DNA from: Branchipolynoe longqiensis
Taxonomy: Eukaryota > Annelida > Polychaeta > Phyllodocida > Polynoidae
DNA: 64,000 nt
Direction: 5' to 3'
Assembly: GCA_030323885.1 (NCBI GenBank)
Contig: JASIRB010004049.1
Coordinates: forward strand, 112,011-176,010
Part shown: positions 33,332 to 42,162 of the stretch, one piece after another
How positions within the stretch are numbered: position 1 is the stretch's first letter
Layout: every line of letters starts with the position of its first letter
Position numbers and translations under genes: made by a program
The notes under the pieces: model-generated
The model's database searches: none
Told to the model about the DNA's origin: nothing
Seen by the model: only the letters and a program-made list of their open reading frames with translations

Positions 33332-34311
33332 ATGTCGCTACCAGGATTGAAGCCTCCCGGGCCGTTGAACTTAGAAGAAAACATATCGGCAAACTGGAAA
33401 ACATGGCTGCATGCTTTCAACATATACGCCACAGCAGCAGGAGTACAGACCAGGAGCGAGAAGGTGCAATGTTCTGTATTTTTACATGTGGCCGGCACAG
33501 AAGCGCAGAAAGTGCATCAGGCGATGAACTTTACCGCAGCCGATAGGGAGAAACTTCAATCATTAAAGGAGGCATTTCGAGTCTACTGTGAGGGGAAGAC
33601 TAACATCACAGTCACCCGTTACAAATTTAACACATACAACCAGGGACAGGAATCCATGGACACATACATACGCGAGCTAAAGCACAGAGTTGGCCTCTGT
33701 GAATACGATGTTCTAGAGGATTCCCTGCAACGGGACCGACTGGTTAGCGGGATCCGATGCGACAAACTGAGGGACCGATTACCCAAGACCCCAAAGTCTG
33801 CGAGGAGATGTGCCGTCTAAGCGAACACCACGCCAAACAACTGACGACTGGGAACACAGCCGACTACGCGCTAGATGCCATACAACAACGCGGATCGGCT
33901 AGGCGACGGATCCAATCATCGGGATCAAACGAACAATACTATAGACGATCAGCCGGGAGAGGCGCTCAAGGGACCAGCTACTCCAGTTCCAGACAATGAG
34001 TAACGGATGTGCCATACTCGGGAAAGAAGCCTGTGTTCGCCTGCAACTACTCTCCCGCCTAGACAGCATCCAAACAAAGGACGACAAAGAAGCAGTAAAC
34101 ATGGTAAACAAATTTAATGATGTGTTTACTGGGTTAGGGACAATTAAGGTGGAAGCAAAAATCCATATTGACAGTAAAGTCCCACCTGTGGTGGATCCCC
34201 CAAGGAGGATCCCACACGCTATCGAAAACAAAGTAAGAGAAGAACTAGACAGAATGTTGAAATTAGGTGTAATCGTAGAGGAAACCGAGCCAACTCCATG
34301 GGTGAACTCTT
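33332..34311 (+). pseudogene. Gypsy-2 gag and start of pol, internally deleted
   Basis: Starts at ATG 33332 (MSLPGLKPPGPLNLEENIS), the capsid opening shared with Gypsy-3. CSVFLHVAGTEAQKV and CEGKTNITVTRYKFN follow. The frame shifts near 33790 and again near 33990. Between GTSYSSSRQ and CAILGKEAC the zinc knuckles and the DTGS protease are missing relative to Gypsy-3. Coding stops where the poly(T) side of LINE-B starts at about 34312. Confidence 0.8.
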
Positions 34312-34994
34312 TTTTAATTTTTTTTTTTTTGTGACAAGTTTTTATTCTGCCCATAACGTATAAGCTCCTGTGAGGGTGCTTGTTTTCAACGCTGGACAGC
34401 TGTGATACTGGATTGGTCTGGTCCCGCACTCAGGAGTCTTTACCTGATCTTTCTCGGGCCAACCTTTGCGGTTTTGGGTGTTAGTAGTTTCTATATTAGT
34501 TTTTTTTTAATTTTCAAGTTTTTTCCTAACCTGTATATGATAACTTAGCCTACTATGTACATCTACGCAGATGACATACAGGCCTGTGGGAGAGGATCCC
34601 ATCCCATTGTGGTTTGTTACAGCATCCTTTCACCCATGCCCTGTCCTTAGATAGTACATCAGTGTGCCAGAACACCCCTGGACCCTTCAGGACTGCGACT
34701 AGGTGGGATGGCTGTGTTGTACGGTTAGCCATTTTGTATTTCAGGGTGATTCGGATGCATGACCGTGGCCTGCCTGGTTCTGCTTTGGTTTGTGCCAGTA
34801 CACATACCCAGACGGACTGCGCCCTATGGTGATAGTCATTTCGAATTCCTTAGTACTTAGTAGGGCTAGTTTCCGTATTTGTAATATCTACCATCTTTTC
34901 TGGCCAGTCTTTTGCTTTTTGTGCCAGAACACAGCAAGCAGTGACTGCGCCCCAGATCAGGTGAGATATTGTTTCTTCAGTAGGTGGTTGTGTA

Positions 34995-37820
34995 TTATGT
35001 TTTCTTTAAGGACCTTTTATAGTGGTCCATGCTTTCGATTGCCCGTTGTTGTGTAGGTTGATTATTCCAGGCATGTGCCGCCATGGCCAGCACACTTCTC
35101 TCATAAATGTTGGTGTTACTTATTGCTGTCAGTAGCACTGGGGCTGCCATTTGCCTGGTGTCCCTACGGGGGGTTGCTGTGTAGCCTGGTTTTGTGGTGT
35201 AATGGTGTGCCAGTATTTTGAGGTGCGTTTCCCTTCTACTCATTAGTAGTGTTGCATTGCATTTTTCGTGTAATTCGATTGTGGGATATCTTTTGTTCAC
35301 CTGAAGGCATACTTTGAGGGCTCTATTTTGTAGCACCTGTAGTTTGTTTAATAGTTTTGTATTTCCTCCCATGTATACTACATCGCCATAGTCAAAGTAG
35401 GGGAGGATCATGCCTTTATATATTTTAATTGCCATGCTTTCAGTCATGTAGTATCTCAGTTTAGCCAGTAGCCATATTTTATGGTTTACTTTTTTGATAG
35501 TATTTGTTATGCAGAGGTCATAATTTAGGTGTCTGTCTTGATCCACTCCCAGATATCGGTAGTTGTCTACTTGTTCTAGTTCGGTGTTTCCCAGAAGACA
35601 CTTTATTTTCTCGTTTCTTGTTAGCCTGGTACCAAATAGTACTGTTTTTGACTTGCTGTTGTTTATGGTTATCCTATTTAGTTGGCACCACTCGATTAGT
35701 TTTGTTAGTGTTAGATTCAGTTTCGTTTCTATTTCTTCGGTTGTTTTGCCTGCAGCATATACCACAGTGTCATCTGCATATAATTGGATGTTTTCAATTT
35801 CTAGCCAGTTGTTTAGATCGTTAATATATATGAGGAAGAGAAGTGGCCCCAGGACTGACCCTTGGGGTACTCCGCAAGTTATCTTTTCCTCATTGGATAT
35901 GGATCCATTTACTGTGGTGCATTGCTTTCTGTTTTCTAGATAGCTCGCGAGCCACTTTCCTGTTACTCCCTTTATTCCCATTTGGGTTAGTTTGCTCCTT
36001 TGGATAGGGTGGTCCACCGTGTCAAACGCTTTGCTGAAATCTATGAACGCTGCACCCACTAGGTTCTTTTTATTGATACTGTTTGCAATATCAGTTATTA
36101 AGTTAGCAATTGTTTTTATTGTTGAGTGGTATTTTCTGAAACCGCCCTGTTTACTGTTTAATATTTTGTGTTCATTTAGGTGGTCCATAATATGTCTATG
36201 CATTATTTTTTCCATTAGTTTACCAGGCAGTGGGAGTATGGAGATCGGTCTATAGTTTCCCAGTACCTGTTTATCCCCTCCTTTGTGGAGCGGTGTTACT
36301 TTGGCTAGTTTCCAGCAGTCCACATAAGTACCTTCTGTGAACGATTTGTTGTATAGCTCACATATAACATCTGGGATGCATCCGAATGCATCTTTCAATA
36401 CTATACTTGAGGTATTTTCAATGCCCGAAGGCTTGTTGCAATCAATTGATTTTATGAGCTCACTTATCTCTTTTACTGTGGTTGTGCAATCTCCAATGTC
36501 TGTGTTTAATTGTTGCGCTTTCGTGGTCCACTTTGTGTTGAACTGTTTGGATAGTTTATTGCCTATGGTAGAAAAATGTTTGTTCATCATATTAGCAGTA
36601 TCGTTGTCGCTGATTTCCATCCCTTCGCTGTTGTAAAGGGTAATCCATTCTTTCTTCTTATTATTTGGTATTAGTATTTTCACATTATTCCAGAATTTGT
36701 GTGAGTTTTTTCCCCATTGCTGGTCTTGTTTTACAATGTACCGTCTTTTGGCTATTCTCACTGATTTCTGGCTACAATTTCTTGCTTTGTGGTAGTTTTC
36801 TATATCTAGTAGTCGCTCGCTTGCCTTGGCTAATTTGCCTGTTTTATATTTGTCCATAATTAGGTTGATTAATTCTGGGGTTACCCATGGGTCTTGGTTG
36901 TTTTTTATTTTAAGTTTTTTTATTGGGCAGGTAGTGTCCAGATGCTTTCTGACTTCCCCAATGATATTGTTCCATTGGTCATTTACACCTATCTTAGTTT
37001 GAAATGGCAATTTAATTTTCTCTTTCAGATGAGTTTCTAGTGCCTCTTTTGTGTAGTTTTTGTATGATCTACCCATACGGGGAGTAGTTTTGTTTTTTGT
37101 TTTTATTTTCTTTCTAGTAACATATATCAATTCATGATCGCTAATGCCCCAGTTTCTTGTTCCTGAGGTGTGGGTATGATTTGAGTCTGTTATTATTAGG
37201 TCTATTATCGAGCTGTTTTCTCCAAGCCTTGTTAGCTCACTCATTTTTTGCTTTAACCCTCTGCCTTTGATTAAGTTCTCTAGTGAGTGTTTGTTTTTGT
37301 TGTTTGTTTTGTAGTTTATGTTGAAATCCCCTAGTAAGAATATCTCAGCCTTCGTCAGTTTCGACACACTTTCTAGGGATGTCTCCAGTTGTGCGATGAA
37401 GTCTTCGATGTTTCCATTTGGCGGTCTATATAGACTCCCTACAGCTATATTAGCTTGTTTCTCATGTTTTATGAGTGTCCATACTAGTTCAATATTTGTG
37501 TCTGATCTGTTTGCTTCTTGTAATGGCTTATGTTCGGAGTTTAGGTTTTTTTTGGTGTATATTGCAACTCCTCCACCCCTCTTCTGTATTTGTGCATTGG
37601 TCAGTGTTTTTCTATCCTCTCTCACAAGCCTGTACCCACCAATTTCTAGTAGTTGGTCACTATGCAGTTCATGAAACCATGTTTCTGATAGTGTTAACAC
37701 ATCAAATTTACAGATATCTAAGTGCAGTTTAATGCTGTCAATTTTGTTGTAGGCACTTTGGCAGTTTAGATGGGCAAAATGCATGCCTCTGCCTAGTCTA
37801 CAATCAATCTCTTCCACCAT
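34995..37820 (-). CDS. LINE-B ORF2: endonuclease-reverse transcriptase, intact
   Basis: 941 residues from ATG 37820, without a stop. APE-like endonuclease at about 12-240 (HLNCQSAYNK, LSETWF with Glu46, GSLYRPP, LLGDFNIN with Asp165, IIDLIIT, GISDHELI with His229). Reverse transcriptase at about 500-800: NYRPISILP, AAFIDFSKAFDTVDH, GVPQGSVLGPLLFLIY and the active site YADD (681-684). The tail includes YMTESMAIKIYKGMILPYFDYGDVVY. No RNase H domain follows. The layout fits the jockey/CR1 superfamily; the clade is undecided. It nicks chromosomal DNA and reverse-transcribes the LINE RNA in the nucleus. All catalytic residues I could check are present. Confidence 0.9.
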   Translation of the reverse strand: MVEEIDCRLGRGMHFAHLNCQSAYNKIDSIKLHLDICKFDVLTLSETWFHELHSDQLLEIGGYRLVREDRKTLTNAQIQKRGGGVAIYTKKNLNSEHKPLQEANRSDTNIELVWTLIKHEKQANIAVGSLYRPPNGNIEDFIAQLETSLESVSKLTKAEIFLLGDFNINYKTNNKNKHSLENLIKGRGLKQKMSELTRLGENSSIIDLIITDSNHTHTSGTRNWGISDHELIYVTRKKIKTKNKTTPRMGRSYKNYTKEALETHLKEKIKLPFQTKIGVNDQWNNIIGEVRKHLDTTCPIKKLKIKNNQDPWVTPELINLIMDKYKTGKLAKASERLLDIENYHKARNCSQKSVRIAKRRYIVKQDQQWGKNSHKFWNNVKILIPNNKKKEWITLYNSEGMEISDNDTANMMNKHFSTIGNKLSKQFNTKWTTKAQQLNTDIGDCTTTVKEISELIKSIDCNKPSGIENTSSIVLKDAFGCIPDVICELYNKSFTEGTYVDCWKLAKVTPLHKGGDKQVLGNYRPISILPLPGKLMEKIMHRHIMDHLNEHKILNSKQGGFRKYHSTIKTIANLITDIANSINKKNLVGAAFIDFSKAFDTVDHPIQRSKLTQMGIKGVTGKWLASYLENRKQCTTVNGSISNEEKITCGVPQGSVLGPLLFLIYINDLNNWLEIENIQLYADDTVVYAAGKTTEEIETKLNLTLTKLIEWCQLNRITINNSKSKTVLFGTRLTRNEKIKCLLGNTELEQVDNYRYLGVDQDRHLNYDLCITNTIKKVNHKIWLLAKLRYYMTESMAIKIYKGMILPYFDYGDVVYMGGNTKLLNKLQVLQNRALKVCLQVNKRYPTIELHEKCNATLLMSRRETHLKILAHHYTTKPGYTATPRRDTRQMAAPVLLTAISNTNIYERSVLAMAAHAWNNQPTQQRAIESMDHYKRSLKKT

Positions 37821-38343
37821 ATTTGTGCGGCAGTCAGGTCGAAAAGAGCTGTTTGCGCTGGAGGTGGTTTCTAGTGTGGAATTGGGATTTGTATTTAAAA
37901 CTACTCAGCCTGCATTATATGGTCACCTACCTTAATTTGCTGTCGGTGCTTGCACCGCCAGTGCATGCGGTCACATTACTGTTCCTGTGCAGCATTTGTA
38001 AGGTGGCCGCTGAGTATATATATATTCCGATATTATTTTACAATTAAAATAACCCGATTTGGTAGACTTTGAATAATTATTAAAGGATTTATTGTGGCAA
38101 ATTATGTTAACAGAGCCATTTCAACATGATCAGTTTGGGTACATTTTCTTAATTTCTATAGCATAACGACAAATTTTGCTCATTTTATGGGCGTGTCGTA
38201 AAACTTTCTCTGTTTATGTTTACGCCCGCCTCGTAGCAGGTATGGCGTAAGCTTCAGTTGGGTTTAATTTATCCTGTTTTATTATATTATTTTTATTATT
38301 ATTATTATTAACAATGTTTCTATTTTTCTATTAACTTTGACAC
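37821..38343 (-). other. LINE-B inter-ORF spacer
   Basis: 523 bp, unusually long for a LINE. AT-rich on the ORF1 side, with AATAAA-type signals (about 38085) and an ATA/ATT-rich stretch (38285-38310). It begins with GTAAGT that overlaps the ORF1 stop codon, so it could be spliced out; no acceptor was singled out. Confidence 0.5.
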
Positions 38344-39966
38344 TTACCTTGATTTCTGGTAGTTTGCCCGGATGCTGTCTCTTGTTTTTTGGAGGATTTC
38401 ACCCATTTTGTTTTTGTATCCCGGTTTGATCATTTCTCCTGCCTTTGCATCTTGAAGAAATAATCCTGTTCCCCAGTAGGGGCATCTTGTGCATTCCCTG
38501 AAGGCTTTCCCAGGTGCGTTCAGAAGTTTCTCTTTTAGTTCTTCGTTTTGTGTGAATTTGGCCATCACAATGTCCTCCATCACTTTTTCATTGGTTTTGA
38601 TCCACTCTGGCGATCTCCATATTTTTTTCCCGATAGCCTTGATGGTGTATGGGTTGTTCGTTGCTTCAATAAGTCGCATGATATCAAACTTATTGTGGTA
38701 TTTAGCCATAACCGAGCAGTAGTACTGCTCTGCTGAGCTGTAGATTTTACCATCTTTTCCTTGGATTTTGCATTCGTATAGATTGCTATAGGGGGCGTTG
38801 TGTCCCTGGAAGGAAATTTCCCAGCTATGCGTTCTTGTTGCCGCCGCCTCTGGGTTTATTCCTTCAACAGTTATCTTCCCGAATTCTGTTGGTTTGTATA
38901 CTTTTCCTTCAATTTCAAAGTTTCTTCCTCTCATTCTGGCTGTGGTCTTTTCGTTTTTTTCTCTGGCCAGTGTGTACATTTGCTGTACTGTTTTTTCGTC
39001 TAGCATTTCCTTTTCTGTTCTGTCGGGCCTGAGTGTGATGTTCTTAGATTTTATTTCATTGGTCAGTTTCTGCTTATTTCTGAATAGTTCCCGTTTTTGG
39101 CTTTCCTTTTCGAGGTGGATTTTAATCCCTCTCGGTCTGGGTTCCTTGTGTGGGATTTTTGTGTCATCAGTGAGTTCTCCCACCTGGTCTTCATTGACCC
39201 TTTCTTCCTGACCGCCATTTTGTTTGGTTGATTCTACAATCGTTGTTCTTTTCTTATTTTTTTTTCCCAGTCTATAGGCTTTTTTTACCACTGTCCAGTC
39301 GAATGAACATTCCGCTTTTTCCAGTATGTTTGATACTGTGCTTTCTATGGACTCGCCTTCTTTTTCCGGGATGCCGTACACGATTATGTTTAGCTTTTTG
39401 TTCTCCTCTGCCGGTTGTGGTAAGGCGTTTTTCTCATGCGTTGTTGCGTTGTCATCCCTATTTTTTTCATCCTTTCCATTTTGTGTTACATTTTTGTTGC
39501 CCATGTAGCTGGCCTTGTACCAGGCACATTCTAATGTTAGGCTATTGTACGCCATTTGTAGTTTGTCCAGTTCATCTCTAAGGCTTTGGATTGGGTCCTT
39601 GGATGTTTTTACGTTCGTTTCCGTGTTCTCCATCCCGGTGCCTTCCTCCAGTTTCGTCATGCACGGTTTGGACTGAAGCTGGTTCATTTCTTTTTTTATC
39701 CAGTCCTTGATTAATTTTGAGCCATTTTCTCCTAGTATCGTAGCAATGACTTTCTCTTCAAAGTTGTTACCATTAAGGGGGATTGTCGTCTTGTCGGTGG
39801 CTTTTATCACCTGCTCGTCCCCTATAGCGGCTGCCGCCATTTTTGACAGTCGGGCTTTCTCTATCCTTTTGTTGTTATGTTTTTTTGTCTGGATTTCTTC
39901 CGTGGTCCACACTATTTTATGGAGCCTCCTTACACGGCGTGTGTCATTGGAACCAAATATTTCCAC
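38344..39966 (-). CDS. LINE-B ORF1: coiled coil, RRM-like region and C-terminal NADAR domain
   Basis: 540 residues, intact; Met43 is an alternative start. A coiled-coil-like stretch (about 124-146) and an RRM-like region (about 192-340: NIIVYGIPEKEGES, KAYRLGKKNKKRTTIV) resemble LINE ORF1 RNA-binding proteins. The last 162 residues are different: FQGHNAPYSNLYECKI, YSSAEQYYCSVMAKY (409-423), KAIGKKIW, VMEDIVMAKFTQNEELKEKL and YWGTGLFLQD (497-506). This is the order and spacing of the NADAR (YbiA-like) family, whose members cleave N-glycosidic bonds in ADP-ribose-linked or riboflavin-pathway substrates. The conserved Glu413 is kept. The Asp normally three residues before the WG appears as Cys. 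A role in the retrotransposon cycle is unknown; ADP-ribosylation defence is one speculation. Confidence 0.8.
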   Translation of the reverse strand: MEIFGSNDTRRVRRLHKIVWTTEEIQTKKHNNKRIEKARLSKMAAAAIGDEQVIKATDKTTIPLNGNNFEEKVIATILGENGSKLIKDWIKKEMNQLQSKPCMTKLEEGTGMENTETNVKTSKDPIQSLRDELDKLQMAYNSLTLECAWYKASYMGNKNVTQNGKDEKNRDDNATTHEKNALPQPAEENKKLNIIVYGIPEKEGESIESTVSNILEKAECSFDWTVVKKAYRLGKKNKKRTTIVESTKQNGGQEERVNEDQVGELTDDTKIPHKEPRPRGIKIHLEKESQKRELFRNKQKLTNEIKSKNITLRPDRTEKEMLDEKTVQQMYTLAREKNEKTTARMRGRNFEIEGKVYKPTEFGKITVEGINPEAAATRTHSWEISFQGHNAPYSNLYECKIQGKDGKIYSSAEQYYCSVMAKYHNKFDIMRLIEATNNPYTIKAIGKKIWRSPEWIKTNEKVMEDIVMAKFTQNEELKEKLLNAPGKAFRECTRCPYWGTGLFLQDAKAGEMIKPGYKNKMGEILQKTRDSIRANYQKSR

Positions 39967-40254
39967 ACTTAGTATCCTGTGTGTTGTTATTCAATTCAAT
40001 TCTATATTTCAGACCCAGGACTATGGGAGTTACATAGTTGGGTCCATAGTAGGTAGATACAAAATTAATGTGAATAGGATATAAGTAATAGTATGAGCAC
40101 TACTATGCTAACCAATATCAAAAAGTTGGTCTACATACAGTAGTTTGTACCAATGCCTCTATATGGCAAACGTAAATCTGAGATCACTCTCTTCTATTTT
40201 TACAAGTCCCTGTATCACAACACTTTCTTTTCCGTCAAGTCTAGCAATAAACCT

Positions 40255-42160
40255 GGACAATAACATAACAATAGTAAGAAAAAAAGATAAAATTTGCATA
40301 TGTTTAGATCCCACTAAATTAAACAAAGCCATACAGAGGGGTCCCTACCCGACGAGAACAATTGAGGAGGTGGTAGCTAAACTGAATGGCGCGAAATTCT
40401 TTTCAGTAGTAGATGTAAAAAGCGGCTACTGGCAGATACAACTAGATACGGAGAGTTCAAAGTTGTGCACGTTCAATACGCCATGGGGGAGGTTCAGATA
40501 CACCAGACTGTCGTTCGGCATAAAAACTGCCGGAGACATATTCATATATGAAATGAACAAGATTTTGCATGGTCTAAAAGGTGTAAACGTGGTCACGGAC
40601 AACATTTTGATCTACGGCAGTTCAGTACAAGAGCACAATGATAATTTACGGGCCATGCTCGAAAGAGCAAGGCAGGTAAATTTGCGACTAAACCCAGACA
40701 AATCATCTGTATGTAAAACCAGTGTCGCGTACGTAGGTCATGTGATTTCTGAAAAGGGCATAAATCCAAACAAAGAAAGGGTGCAAGCCATAAATGACAT
40801 GCCTACACCTGCAAACAAACAAGCAGTACAGCATTTCTTAGGAATGATCGCGTATGTCGCCAAATTTCTTCCCAACTTAGCTCAAATCACAAAACCATTA
40901 CGCGTATTGACACAAAAAGAAACTGCATGGCACTGGGAAGAACATCATGAAAGAGCATTCCAAAAACTAAAGAAAATGATCACGCAGGCACCCGGTTCTA
41001 TGATGTGAACAAAGCGATAACGTTACAAGTAGACGCTTCTAAGTCGGGTCAAGGAGCAGCTCTCCTGCAGGAGGGCCATCCAATAGCAATGGCATCAAAG
41101 GCACTCGATGACACGCAAAGTAGCTACGCCGTAATTGAAAAAGAATTATTGGCAATATGTTTCGGGTGTACTAAGTTCCACAATTATATCTTCGGGAAAA
41201 AGGTAAAAGTAGAAACTGACCACAAGCCGCTAGTGTCAATAGTAAACAAGCCCCTACATCAATTGTCTGCTCGCATGCAACAAATGCGGATGAGGTTACA
41301 AAATTACGACTTAGAATTGGTATATATCAAAGGCAGTGAAATGTTTGTTGCAGATGCGCTATCCAGAGACCACACCACCAGGACTGAACCAAACGAGCTG
41401 TTCGACAACAAAATCACCGTCGCTGCAATCGAAGTAGTAAAAGGGTGTTTAAATGATATAAGAACAGAAACAACAGCAGATCAGACACTTATAGAAATAG
41501 GGAGACTGGTCGACAATGGGTGGCTAATACAAAACTAATACAAAACTGCGCAACACCATTTCACACCTTTAGACACGACATAACACGACAAGGGGAACTC
41601 TTACTAAAAGGCAACAGAATAATCATACCAGAGAAATTGCAAAAGACAATGCTCGAGAAGCTACACGAGACACATCAGGGAATAATCAAAAGTAAGCGGC
41701 TAGCGAGAGAGCACATATTTTGGCCGGGAATGCAAACACAATTAGAAGACATCATACCAAGATGCACATTGTGCCAGAAATACCGAAACAAACAACACAG
41801 TGAGCCACTAACACCACATGCAATACCGCGCAAACCATTCAACAAAATCGGGGTGGATCTGTTTCAAATAAAAGAACAACACTATTTAATATTAGTGGAT
41901 TACTTTTCAAAATATCCAGAAGTGATTGAACTACAATCAACGACAAGTAACGTGGTAATCGCTGCAATGAAACAAACATTTGGCAGACATGGAATTCCAG
42001 CGATTGTCATGTCAGATAATGGGCCGCAATTCGCTAGCGCCGAATACAAAAATTCTCAAGTCCGCACTACCCACAAAGCAATGGACAAGCAGAAAGACAC
42101 ATTCAGACAATAAAAACAATGATAAAAAAAGCTAAGCACGAAAATAAAGATTACAACCTA
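40255..42160 (+). pseudogene. Gypsy-2 pol remainder: RT, RNase H, integrase, several breaks
   Basis: Resumes with ITIVRKKDKICICLDPTK. The RT active site reads VTDN (40592-40603) where relatives have VTDD, so polymerase activity is lost. A small deletion before FYDV-like sequence (about 40990) shifts the frame into RNase H (LQVDASKSGQGA, ETDHKPL, FVADALSRDH). At 41524-41545 an exact 11-bp tandem duplication (CTAATACAAAA twice) shifts it again. Integrase has HQGIIKS, CTLCQ, IGVDLFQ and MSDNGPQF. It then loses part of the core near 42050, shifts frame, and ends at the DIRS-like junction near 42160. Confidence 0.85.
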
Positions 42161-42162
42161 TT

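Larger units (their letters stand above)
34312..40254 (-). mobile_element. LINE-B, two-ORF LINE with NADAR domain, apparently full length
   Basis: Inserted as one unit into Gypsy-2 pol, since that protein breaks at 34311 and resumes just after 40254. Minus strand: a 5' leader (39967-40254), ORF1 (38344-39966), a 523-bp spacer, ORF2 (34995-37820), a 3' UTR and a terminal A-rich tail (plus-strand T runs at 34312-34331). A related 3' end lies at 61317-62284 (shared GCTTGTTTTCAA, CTGG.CAGCTGT). No clear target-site duplication was found. Both ORFs lack stops and frameshifts, so it is among the least decayed elements here. Confidence 0.82.
33150..42160 (+). mobile_element. Gypsy-2, Ty3/Gypsy element split by LINE-B
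   Basis: Plus-strand element: 5' LTR, primer binding site, gag, a pol start ending at TPWVNS (34311), then a 5.9-kb LINE in reverse orientation, then pol resuming with ITIVRKK at 40262. It ends within the integrase near 42160, where DIRS-like sequence begins. No 3' LTR was found. The frame also has an internal deletion removing the gag zinc knuckles and protease. Confidence 0.8.
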
